A stretch of 9,084 nucleotides of DNA from CAZTGZ01 sp044339595 (GTDB taxonomy: Bacteria; Bacteroidota; Bacteroidia; NS11-12g; UBA9320). This document shows positions 1-6,621 of the stretch, piece by piece. The position numbers and the translations under genes were made by a program. The notes under the pieces are model-generated. The model had not been told where the DNA came from. It did not search any database and saw only the letters and a program-made list of their open reading frames with translations. The DNA lies in contig JBIIVF010000100.1 of NCBI GenBank assembly GCA_044339595.1, positions 1 to 9,084 on the forward strand, given 5' to 3'. How positions within the stretch are numbered: position 1 is the stretch's first letter; every line of letters starts with the position of its first letter.

Positions 1-878
1 TCCGATCTGTCGGCAACATTGCCACCTTAAAAGCCAACAATGCAGAAGGACGTCCTTCTGGTGAAAACCAAAAAGTTCGCGTTAAAGGGGTTGTGTATGG
101 GGTAGATATCCGTGGCGGAAACGGATTCCAGTTTACCGTGATTGACAATTCAGGAGGCCTCGCGGTATTTTCACCGGCCGCTGAATTTGGCTATTCGGTA
201 AAAGAGGGCGATGAAGTTACCGTTCAGGGAAATCTCGGTTTCTTCAACGGATTAACACAGATTACCTTCTTAGACACGGTCATTTTCCATTCTTCCGGAA
301 ATACGCTAAAGTCGCCTGTAGTGGTGAATTCCGTAAACGAGTCTACCGAATCAGACCTCGTAAAATTGGAAAAAGTATGGTTTGTAAGTGATACCATTAC
401 CGTTTGGCCAAGCAATGGAAGCGTTTGGGTAACCAATGGCACCACCCAGACCGACATTCGCATCGACCGCGATGTGCTGGATGTGGCAGGCTCTGCTGTT
501 CCGACCTATGACACGATGAATATCGCAGGACTTGGCGGACAATTCGATGCCTCTACTCCATTTACGGAGGGATACCAGTTGATGCCGAGATACAAAGCCG
601 ATATACAGGAATGGAAAAATCCCAATACCGGTTCAGTTTCTCATTTGACCTTCAAAGTAAGTGTATACCCAAATCCGGCACAAGGCAATATTTTGGTGAA
701 TGCTGAAACCACCATCCACCAATGGGAAATGAAAAACATTTCAGGACATACCGTCATTTCAGGACAACCCAATGCAAAGACTTTTGACGTTGATTTGTCG
801 TCATTGAAACCGGGAGTTTATTTTATAGAACTGACCAACGAAAGTCGGATTTCGAGAATGAAAGTTATTAAACAATAG
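1..878 (+). CDS. T9SS type A sorting domain protein with OB-fold-like modules (5' partial)
   Basis: This is the 3' part of an exported protein; 291 residues are visible. The reading frame is open from base 3 to the left edge, so the GTG at 93 is an internal codon and not the start. Visible residues 4 to about 200 contain the pattern seen in OB-fold-like modules of Bacteroidota surface proteins: VRVKGVVYGVD, then FQFTVIDNSGGLAVFS, VKEGDEVTVQG and GLTQITFLDT, then a second module ending in GYQLMPRYKADI. Residues about 217-291 form a T9SS type A C-terminal domain with VYPNPAQGN, a LKPGVYFIEL strand and a basic end KVIKQ. In this family the tail directs outer-membrane transit and cell-surface attachment, and is removed. 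Such modules often follow nuclease, phosphatase or lamin-tail domains, which would lie outside the window. No catalytic residues are visible here, so the enzymatic function is unknown. The gene converges on the acyltransferase gene, with a hairpin terminator between them. Confidence 0.88.
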   Translation, partial: RSVGNIATLKANNAEGRPSGENQKVRVKGVVYGVDIRGGNGFQFTVIDNSGGLAVFSPAAEFGYSVKEGDEVTVQGNLGFFNGLTQITFLDTVIFHSSGNTLKSPVVVNSVNESTESDLVKLEKVWFVSDTITVWPSNGSVWVTNGTTQTDIRIDRDVLDVAGSAVPTYDTMNIAGLGGQFDASTPFTEGYQLMPRYKADIQEWKNPNTGSVSHLTFKVSVYPNPAQGNILVNAETTIHQWEMKNISGHTVISGQPNAKTFDVDLSSLKPGVYFIELTNESRISRMKVIKQ

Positions 879-902
879 TTTGTTCGACCATTGATTGAAA
901 TG

Positions 903-935
903 AAAAGGAGGTTCCGGATGGGGCCTCCTTTTTTA
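903..935. terminator. Bidirectional intrinsic terminator between convergent genes
   Basis: AAAAGGAGG (903-911) pairs exactly with CCTCCTTTT (924-932). The stem can be extended inward by T-G wobbles and two C-G pairs to 915/920, leaving a four-base GGAT loop. A T-rich run follows on the + strand (929-934), and the A run at 903-906 gives the matching T run on the - strand. It lies 24 bases after the stop of the T9SS protein gene and just beyond the stop of the acyltransferase gene, so it could end transcripts from both sides. Confidence 0.8.
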
Positions 936-942
936 TTTAACA

Positions 943-2292
943 TTATTTCTGTTTGAAAACATCGGCGCGAACCTGATCCATTTGAAGCATCAGGTGTTTT
1001 CGTCTTTCTTCCACCAATGCATATCCTCGTCGATTGAACATCCTAAAAAAGAATACCCGCATTTCTCCCCAAAATGTAACCATCAGGGGATGAACCCGAA
1101 TGGAAATGAGGCTCGTGAGTGCAACCATTGCAGCAAGTAACAGGGTATGTTGTGATTCGAAGAAAAAAAATTGAGATACCATCAATGAAAGGATGATATA
1201 CCAAACCGGAAAAGCAATGACCCCGAGGGCCAATTGAAGTCCGGCTTTAAATTCCTCCTCCCGGCTAATCATGGGGGTAACATAGCCGGCAACGAGATAG
1301 GGCAGTGAATTGATTATGGCACCAAGCATATAAAAAGGAAACAATAAGGTCACACCTGTGAATTTCAGGGCAAACAACCCCGGATGGTCTTGATGGGCTA
1401 CAGATTGGTGGTAAGCTTTCACATGTAAGAGGTGCTTTTTGAGCAAATCCCGATAGGCCAGTGTTTCTTCGAATAAGGCAGCATATTTGCCCCAGTCTGC
1501 ATACTTGTACCGACTGATCGCTTTGCCGATGTTCTTGGCCAAAAAAAGGGCCGTTTTGGGGTCATTGCGATGGGCATGGGTGGTTTGCAGATGAATGCTG
1601 TATAAATCGGCCACCATTTCCAAGGTTTCTTCTTCTTCACTGATGACTGTTTTGTTGAAAAGCCTGCGTTCGATGCGTTTGGTCAGGCTTTGAACACAAA
1701 TTTCCGGAGTTGCGCTGTGCATGGCTTTATAATGATCCACGGAAATGGGTCTGTCGAAAAGCACCGTAACCTTGCTTCTGAATCGGGTGGGGTCGGAGTA
1801 GTGCAGTGCAACCGTGATGATTTTGAGGGAGGAAGAGAACCCGGTGGATTCTTCCAGCTGAAACGCGATGCGAGCCGTACCGGTTTTTATTTTGCGCAGG
1901 TTTCTTTCAATTTTACTGACGCCCTCAGGGAAAACCAGCAGAGTGCCTCCGGCATTCAGAAACTCACAGGCTTTTTGAAAGGATTGATTGTTGTCGAAAT
2001 TTTCTCCCGGGCTGAGGTCTTCTTTCCGGGCTACCGGTATGGCCCCCAATGCTTCCAGAAATGCAGAGGCCGGACCATTAAAGAAAAGTGCCTTTTTGGC
2101 TAGAAATCCTATTTTTTGAGGAACTACGGTGGCCATGAGAATCGGGTCCATCATGGCATTGGGATGATTGGCTGCCAGAATTACCGGACCTTTGGCAGGT
2201 AAATTTTCCAGACCATAAACATGGATGTCGCTGTAATAAAAGCGCAAACCCAAGCGGGCAATTCCCCTGAGAACAGTGTATAGTGCGGACAT
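943..2292 (-). CDS. 1-acyl-glycerol-3-phosphate / GPAT-DHAPAT-like acyltransferase with C-terminal membrane helices
   Basis: A 449-residue lysophospholipid acyltransferase (PlsC/LPLAT superfamily), expected to transfer a fatty acyl group to a glycerol-phosphate or lysolipid at the inner membrane. Residues 42-50 read NHPNAMMDP, block I with the catalytic His43 and Asp49. Residues 83-92 (GAIPVARKED) fit block II, and FPEGVSK from 121 is block III, which binds the phosphate. The His-Asp spacing is HX5D rather than the HX4D of most PlsC proteins. From memory this matches the GPAT/DHAPAT-like branch that includes yeast Gat1/Gat2. Beyond the catalytic half is a helical region (about 215-300), then hydrophobic segments at about 308-338, 352-377 and 381-398 and a basic tail. 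A typical PlsC has about 250 residues, so the C-terminal half is an added membrane region. The ATG at 2292 gives a good N-terminus (MSALYTVLRGIARLGLRFYY). It lies 57 bases downstream of the YceI gene and is probably cotranscribed. The exact acyl acceptor cannot be read from the sequence. Confidence 0.88.
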   Translation of the reverse strand: MSALYTVLRGIARLGLRFYYSDIHVYGLENLPAKGPVILAANHPNAMMDPILMATVVPQKIGFLAKKALFFNGPASAFLEALGAIPVARKEDLSPGENFDNNQSFQKACEFLNAGGTLLVFPEGVSKIERNLRKIKTGTARIAFQLEESTGFSSSLKIITVALHYSDPTRFRSKVTVLFDRPISVDHYKAMHSATPEICVQSLTKRIERRLFNKTVISEEEETLEMVADLYSIHLQTTHAHRNDPKTALFLAKNIGKAISRYKYADWGKYAALFEETLAYRDLLKKHLLHVKAYHQSVAHQDHPGLFALKFTGVTLLFPFYMLGAIINSLPYLVAGYVTPMISREEEFKAGLQLALGVIAFPVWYIILSLMVSQFFFFESQHTLLLAAMVALTSLISIRVHPLMVTFWGEMRVFFFRMFNRRGYALVEERRKHLMLQMDQVRADVFKQK

Positions 2293-2349
2293 CCGGCCGC
2301 AAAATAAAATTATTCGCCCAAACTATGGTGGCTAACTGAAATTCAGACC

Positions 2350-2937
2350 CTACTTCTTTATAACGGCGACCAGCTTGATATTCAGGTCAAACACATCATA
2401 AATGGTGGCTTCCCCCAATGCGCTGGATTTGTATACGATGCCATATTGGGTGCGGTCGATTTTCAGCGTGGCCCGGGAAACAACTGTACTATGCGTTCTT
2501 CCTGTGATTTGCGCATCAAAACGGATCGGTTTGGTGATGCCTTTGATGGTTAAAGCGCCTTTTACATCATACGTATCCTTGCTTTTTTTACTGACCGACT
2601 GAATGGTTAACGTTGCTTCCGGAAATCCGGCCACATCAAAGAAGTCTTTGTCTTCGAGGTGGGTAACGAGCTTTTTATTCTGAGGGTTGTCTTTGGCAAT
2701 GTCGGTTACGGTGATGCTTTGCATATTTACGGTCATGCTTCCTCCGGCGAGGTCGTTACCGTTGAATTGGAGCGTTCCACTTTGGATGCCGATTTTGCCA
2801 CTATGTTCACCGGTGAGTTTTTTGCCTACCCATTCGATGTCACTTTTGTCGGTTACCACCTGGTACGACTCTGTTTTCTGGGCGATGGATTGATTGAAAA
2901 GAAACAACAACAGGGAGAAAAATCCCCATTTATTCAT
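2350..2937 (-). CDS. YceI family protein, exported lipocalin-like carrier
   Basis: A 195-residue exported protein of the YceI family, whose members fold as lipocalin-like beta barrels and are known to bind polyisoprenoid-type lipids in the periplasm. I chose the ATG at 2937 because it begins a clean signal peptide (MNKWGFFSLLLFLFNQSIA, cleavage near residue 19 before QKT). The upstream in-frame ATG at 2976 would add 13 polar residues in front of it. The mature part has the family order: YQVVTDKSDIEWVGKKL, GKIGIQSGTLQFNG, SMTVNMQSITVTD, a helix with HLEDKDFFDV, FPEATLTIQSV, and GALTIKGITKPIRFDA. Its start overlaps the stop of the MarR gene (2930-2932) by 8 bases, which suggests coupled translation. 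MarR-YceI pairs are common in Bacteroidota, and the regulator probably controls this operon. The lipid ligand here is unknown. Confidence 0.92.
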   Translation of the reverse strand: MNKWGFFSLLLFLFNQSIAQKTESYQVVTDKSDIEWVGKKLTGEHSGKIGIQSGTLQFNGNDLAGGSMTVNMQSITVTDIAKDNPQNKKLVTHLEDKDFFDVAGFPEATLTIQSVSKKSKDTYDVKGALTIKGITKPIRFDAQITGRTHSTVVSRATLKIDRTQYGIVYKSSALGEATIYDVFDLNIKLVAVIKK

Positions 2938-3388
2938 TCGGATAGCGGAGTTTGTCGAGAAATGCATTGGCTTCATTTACTTCATCAACGCTTAAATGCG
3001 CAAGTTGTTGGTGTATGTCCATCATTTTTATGTCTAAATTTTTCAAAATTTCCATCCCTTTTCCGGTAATGACCACATCCACCTTTCTTCTATCGTCAGA
3101 AGAAACGCTTCTTTCAACCAACCCTTTTAACCGAAGTTTCTCTACCAATCGTGAGGCATTCGACATTTTATTGATCATCCGGTCTGTGATGGATAGGATG
3201 GTTGCTCCTTTGGGATGCACCCCCCGCAGGATACGCATCACATTGAACTGTTCAGGACTGATGTTATAAGGTTTGAGTTCTTTGTGCATCCATCCTGTGA
3301 TATAGGCATGGGTATAGGATATATTGATCACCAGCTTATGATAAGGACTTTGAAAGGATTTTTGCTGAATGGCTTTTTCTATGGTCAT
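2930..3388 (-). CDS. MarR family winged helix-turn-helix regulator
   Basis: A 152-residue DNA-binding regulator of normal MarR length, expected to act as a dimer. Residues about 1-45 form the N-terminal dimerisation helix. Residues about 46-92 contain the helix-turn-helix core (FNVMRILRG, ATILSITDRM, then the recognition helix NKMSNASRLVEKLRLKGLVE). Residues 96-108 form the wing with the family signature SSDDRRKVDVVIT. The C-terminal helices (about 110-148) complete the dimer. There is no cysteine in the protein, so a direct thiol-oxidation switch of the OhrR kind is unlikely; control by a small ligand fits better. It is the first gene of the marR-yceI-acyltransferase group and is divergent from the phosphoesterase gene. 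A perfect inverted repeat 60-82 bases upstream of its start is a candidate binding site. The ATG at 3388 gives the usual MarR N-terminal length. Confidence 0.93.
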   Translation of the reverse strand: MTIEKAIQQKSFQSPYHKLVINISYTHAYITGWMHKELKPYNISPEQFNVMRILRGVHPKGATILSITDRMINKMSNASRLVEKLRLKGLVERSVSSDDRRKVDVVITGKGMEILKNLDIKMMDIHQQLAHLSVDEVNEANAFLDKLRYPNE

Positions 3389-3447
3389 GCTGCAAAACTA
3401 AATAGAACCGGACACTGTTATACTCCTAGTTTGAATAAAACACAATC

Positions 3448-3470
3448 GAATGCATGGTTTGTGTGCATTC
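3448..3470. promoter_or_regulatory. Perfect inverted repeat, candidate operator in the marR/phosphoesterase divergent spacer
   Basis: GAATGCA (3448-3454) and TGCATTC (3464-3470) are perfect 7-base inverted arms separated by 9 bases; pairing does not extend further outward. Arm centres are 16 bases apart. The element lies 60 bases upstream of the marR start and 74 bases upstream of the phosphoesterase start, so a bound regulator could affect either. The likely binder is the adjacent MarR protein, by autoregulation. The rather long spacer is wider than in many MarR sites, so another dimeric regulator is possible. A terminator is unlikely because neither side has a T run directly after the arm. 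Confidence 0.45.
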
Positions 3471-3543
3471 AGTCGTTTGAAATGGGGTTTTTAACCTGTT
3501 CTCTGTCGTCGTTTCTTGTTTTCTTGTAACATTGTCGCGCTTT

Positions 3544-4794
3544 ATGATCAAAGTTTATATCATACCGGTCATGATATCGGTTTTTTTGCTTTTGGTTGAC
3601 CTGTATGTTTATCAGGGCTATAAGGTTTTGATTTCGGGTCAAACTCCCTTGGTGCAACGAAATTTAAAAATCGTCTATTGGGCAGTAACCCTGTTGAGTT
3701 TGATTTTAGTTTGGTTGTCGGGAGGAAGGACGGATGATAAACGCAATTTGTCGACTATCGCACGTTCGGTAATCATGGTGCAATATGTTCCCAAGTTTTT
3801 GAGTTTGATTTTTCTTTTGCTGGATGATTTGATACGACTGATTCGTTGGATCAGCGGATTTTTTAGTAAAACAGCCCAGGAGGTGATTGAAAAAACAGGA
3901 GGGGTGCCGCGCAGTGAGTTTTTGATGACTGCCGGAGCTGTAACTGCTGCAACCTTGATTGGTGGATTCACGTTTGGTATTCTGAAAGGTGCGCATGATT
4001 ATCGCATCAGAAGAAGAACCATTGTGCTGAAGAATTTACCTAAGGCTTTTCATGGTTTCAAAATTGTGCAGCTATCAGATATTCACAGTGGCAGCTTTTG
4101 GAATAAGCGCGCCGTGATAGGAGGGGTTGAAATGGTGATGGCCGAAAAGCCGGAAGTGATCCTGTTTACCGGTGATTTGGTGAATGATACCGCCGGAGAA
4201 ATGAGGGATTATCAGCCGGTTTTTGAAAAACTATCCGCTCCGTTGGGGGTGTATTCAGTTTTGGGAAACCATGATTACGGTGATTATGTACCCTGGAATT
4301 CAATAGAACAAAAAGCGCAAAATCTGAGAGATTTGGCAACCGTTCAAAAGAACATGGGTTGGGATTTGTTGATCAATGAACACCGTACGTTAAAAGTTGA
4401 CAATGAAATGCTGGATATTGTGGGGATAGAAAATTGGGGAGCCAAAGGGCGTTTTCCGAAATATGGCAAGATGGATGTGGCCATGAAAGGAACGCAGGAT
4501 GATGTGCCCAAAATACTCCTGTCGCACGACCCAAGTCATTGGCGTGCTCAGGTTTTAAAGGAATATCCGCAGGTTGGGCTGATGCTGGCAGGGCATACGC
4601 ATGGCATGCAGTTCGGAGTAGAAATTCCGGGGGTTAAATGGAGTCCGGTGCAATACATGTATCCTGAATGGGCCGATTTGTATCAGGAGGGAGATCAGCA
4701 ATTGTACGTAAATCGCGGATTCGGATATATCGGCTTTCCGGGCCGGTTGGGCATTACACCGGAGATTACGGTGATCGAGTTGGCTGCAGGATAG
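3544..4794 (+). CDS. Membrane-anchored calcineurin-like metallophosphoesterase (YkuE-like)
   Basis: A 416-residue phosphoesterase of the calcineurin-like superfamily, which hydrolyses phosphate esters with a two-metal centre. Numbering is from the ATG at 3544; a TTG four codons upstream (3532) is possible but less likely. Hydrophobic segments lie at about 3-24, 43-60, 77-96 and 127-147, followed by a soluble catalytic domain. All five metal and catalytic motifs are present: LSDIHSG (Asp179, His181), TGDLVND (Asp211), GNHD (Asn242, His243), LSHDP (His328) and AGHTHG (His351, His353). N-terminal helices followed by this domain are typical of YkuE-like proteins in Bacteroidota. If the last helix exits outward, the active site is periplasmic, but topology is not decided by the sequence. 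Plausible substrates are phospholipids or lipid-linked phosphates, given the neighbouring acyltransferase and YceI genes; this is inference. I see no clear TAnnTTTG promoter upstream. Confidence 0.92.
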   Translation: MIKVYIIPVMISVFLLLVDLYVYQGYKVLISGQTPLVQRNLKIVYWAVTLLSLILVWLSGGRTDDKRNLSTIARSVIMVQYVPKFLSLIFLLLDDLIRLIRWISGFFSKTAQEVIEKTGGVPRSEFLMTAGAVTAATLIGGFTFGILKGAHDYRIRRRTIVLKNLPKAFHGFKIVQLSDIHSGSFWNKRAVIGGVEMVMAEKPEVILFTGDLVNDTAGEMRDYQPVFEKLSAPLGVYSVLGNHDYGDYVPWNSIEQKAQNLRDLATVQKNMGWDLLINEHRTLKVDNEMLDIVGIENWGAKGRFPKYGKMDVAMKGTQDDVPKILLSHDPSHWRAQVLKEYPQVGLMLAGHTHGMQFGVEIPGVKWSPVQYMYPEWADLYQEGDQQLYVNRGFGYIGFPGRLGITPEITVIELAAG

Positions 4795-4815
4795 CGAATC
4801 ACACCGTAAACCTCT

Positions 4816-4861
4816 CCTGCCGAGCAAATATGTGGATGAAAAGCAAAAACATGCCGGCAGG
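4816..4861. repeat. GC-rich inverted repeat in the spacer after the phosphoesterase gene
   Basis: CCTGCCG (4816-4822) is an exact inverted copy of CGGCAGG (4855-4861), with a 32-base A-rich loop between them. It starts 22 bases after the phosphoesterase stop. No T run follows either arm, so it is not a standard terminator; it could be an mRNA 3' structure or chance. The rest of the 143-base spacer holds only the promoter candidate described separately. Confidence 0.2.
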
Positions 4862-4911
4862 GACGTTGATGAAACGAATCCTCTTTTACATAAAACTCCG
4901 GTGAAAAGGTG

Positions 4912-4919
4912 TATATTTG
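4912..4919 (+). promoter_or_regulatory. Bacteroidota-type -7 promoter element for the haem-copper enzyme
   Basis: TATATTTG matches the Bacteroidota -7 consensus TAnnTTTG exactly. It ends 18 bases before the chosen ATG at 4938, giving a short leader of roughly 12-15 bases. The best -33 candidate is TTTA at 4885-4888, 23 bases upstream, one base away from TTTG. This would give the monooxygenase gene its own promoter, separate from the phosphoesterase gene. It also argues against the TTG at 4917 as a start, because that codon lies inside the element. Confidence 0.45.
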
Positions 4920-4937
4920 ATTTTCAAGTGCTTATAT

Positions 4938-6506
4938 ATGTTTAATCTCAAATCTCTTTTGTTCATAGTTTTATGTGGTTTCACGAGCCTTGTTTTCGGA
5001 CAGCGCCCTAATTTCAGTGAAGACATCGCCCATGTGGTGTATACCAAGTGCGGATCATGTCACCGTGCAGGAGAAATTGCTCCCATGCCACTCACCAATT
5101 ATGAGCAGATAAAATCCATGGGTCAGGCCATCAAGTTTGTGACACAAACCGGCTATATGCCTCCCTGGAAAGCGGATCCTGCATATGGACATTATTTGAA
5201 TGAAAACGTGCTCACCGACTGGGAAAAAGAACAAATCTCTCGTTGGGTAGATGCCGGTATGCCGGAAGGAGACCCACAAAAAGCGCCCGCATTTCCAACT
5301 TTTCCGGAGGGGTCTCAATTGGGCACCCCTGATTTGGTCCTCAGCATGGCGCAAGCCTTTAAACACGCCGGAAACAACAAAGACAATTATAGGATTTTTG
5401 TACTTCCAACCGGACTTACCCAGGATCAGGAGATCGCGGCCATCGAATTTCGTCCGGGAAATAAGAATATTTGTCACCATGCCATCATCGGTCTGGATAC
5501 TACCGGACAGGGCAGGAAACTCGATGCGGCTGATCCGGGATACGGCTATGCCGGTTTCGGCGGATTTGGTTTTAACGTGGCCAATTCTTTTGTAGGTGGA
5601 TGGGTGCCGGGATTTAGTACCCCGATGTATCCTGATGGATTTTCAAAAAAGCTCTTCAAAGGATCCGACTTGTTGGTTCAAATGCATTACGCCCCCAATA
5701 GCCAAGATGAAACGGATTCGAGTGTAATCAACATCTTTTTCGCCAAAAAGAAACCGGGTCGCATCATCGAAACCATTATGTTGAATCCGTCGGTTCTAAC
5801 CAACGGACCGTTTATTATTCCGGCCAATGAGGTCAAAGAATTTCATGGACAAGTGACCATTCCCGGCAATTATAGCCTGAGCTTGTACAGTGTTTTACCA
5901 CACAGTCATTTATTGGGTAAAAGTTGGTGGATTTATGCTGTTAAACCCGGCGGAGACACCCTTCCCATTGTGCGTGTTCCTAAATGGGATTTTCACTGGC
6001 AGATGGAATATATTTTTCCGAAATTCCTAAAGATTCCGGGCGGTTCCACCATCCATATGCATGCCGCGTACGACAATACCGACAAGAATCCGGAGAATCC
6101 GAATCATCCACCCAAAACCGTCACTTTTGGTGAAAGCACCACCGATGAAATGTTTATTGTGTTCTTTTCAACCACGTTATTTTTGCCCGGTGATGAGCAA
6201 ATTGCTTTGAATGTAGAAAATGGCAAAGGGTTGGCAGACGAGCTATCCGGTATGCGGGTTTACCCAAATCCGGCGAGGGATGTGATTCACGTAATGCTTC
6301 CTTCTGCGATGAATTCGGATGTCACCATCACCCTTCGCGATGCTTTGGGAAGGACGGTTCAAGAAACAGTTTATTCTGAAGATCAGATACAATCCATGAA
6401 CCTTGATTTTCCTATCCTTCGTTCAAACATCTCCCATTCCGGCTTTTATTTGCTCGAATGCCGCAGCGAAAGTGGGATTTGGAGAAAAAAGGTTTGGTTG
6501 GAATAA
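4938..6506 (+). CDS. Secreted cytochrome c / type II copper monooxygenase fusion with T9SS sorting domain
   Basis: A 522-residue exported enzyme. The ATG at 4938 starts a signal peptide (MFNLKSLLFIVLCGFTSLVFG, then QRPNF). Residues about 25-115 are a small c-type cytochrome domain with haem motif CGSCH (38-42) and a probable distal ligand Met74 in GYMPPWK. Residues about 130-420 match the copper type II ascorbate-dependent monooxygenase fold of PHM and dopamine beta-hydroxylase. The ligand set is complete: His180-His181 (NICHHAI), His250 (VQMHY), His322 and His324 (PHSHLLGK), and Met405 (TTDEMFI). The spacings are close to those of PHM (from memory H107/H108, H172, H242/H244, M314). Residues about 440-522 are a T9SS type A tail with RVYPNPARDV, for surface display or release. 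Members of this class hydroxylate C-H bonds, but the substrate cannot be read here. The attached haem domain may supply electrons. The gene has its own promoter candidate and converges on the next gene; no terminator hairpin is visible in 6507-6621. Confidence 0.9.
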   Translation: MFNLKSLLFIVLCGFTSLVFGQRPNFSEDIAHVVYTKCGSCHRAGEIAPMPLTNYEQIKSMGQAIKFVTQTGYMPPWKADPAYGHYLNENVLTDWEKEQISRWVDAGMPEGDPQKAPAFPTFPEGSQLGTPDLVLSMAQAFKHAGNNKDNYRIFVLPTGLTQDQEIAAIEFRPGNKNICHHAIIGLDTTGQGRKLDAADPGYGYAGFGGFGFNVANSFVGGWVPGFSTPMYPDGFSKKLFKGSDLLVQMHYAPNSQDETDSSVINIFFAKKKPGRIIETIMLNPSVLTNGPFIIPANEVKEFHGQVTIPGNYSLSLYSVLPHSHLLGKSWWIYAVKPGGDTLPIVRVPKWDFHWQMEYIFPKFLKIPGGSTIHMHAAYDNTDKNPENPNHPPKTVTFGESTTDEMFIVFFSTTLFLPGDEQIALNVENGKGLADELSGMRVYPNPARDVIHVMLPSAMNSDVTITLRDALGRTVQETVYSEDQIQSMNLDFPILRSNISHSGFYLLECRSESGIWRKKVWLE

Positions 6507-6621
6507 TGATGTCTGCTTTATGGCCTCATCCCAAGGGAATGTTGAAGCCAATCGTCCTCAAAGTCCCTCGAGTCCTTTAAAGCCCATTGTTTTATAATAG
6601 AACAGGGTGCTTAACTGCCTC

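Noticed and set aside
93..95. GTG at 93 as the start of the first gene.
   Set aside because: The frame is open to the left edge and the upstream residues (NIATLKANN, then VRVKGVV) belong to the same OB-like module.
1690..2103. Plus-strand open frame of 137 codons opposite the acyltransferase gene.
   Set aside because: It is antisense to well-conserved acyltransferase motifs and its product has no recognisable features.
2330..2345. CTGAAATTCAG palindrome in the spacer between the YceI and acyltransferase genes.
   Set aside because: The arms are only five bases with a one-base centre, too short for a hairpin and likely by chance.
2938..2976. Longer YceI protein starting at the ATG at 2976.
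   Set aside because: It would add 13 polar residues before an otherwise good signal peptide and overlap marR by 47 bases; the ATG at 2937 fits better.
3393..3400. TAGTTTTG on the minus strand just upstream of marR, matching the TAnnTTTG -7 element.
   Set aside because: Only four bases separate it from the ATG, so it would give a leaderless transcript, and no TTTG -33 element lies 17-23 bases upstream.
4917..4937. TTG start at 4917 for the haem-copper enzyme.
   Set aside because: The codon lies within the TATATTTG promoter element, and the ATG at 4938 begins a normal signal peptide.
666..6274. Identical 14-base stretch TACCCAAATCCGGC at 666-679 and 6261-6274.
   Set aside because: Both copies encode the conserved YPNPA motif of T9SS sorting domains, so protein conservation and shared codon use explain it without a DNA repeat.
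6507..6621. Possible terminator between the convergent monooxygenase and large exported protein genes.
   Set aside because: I found only four-base arms (TGGC/GCCA, AAAG/CTTT) and no stem followed by a T run.
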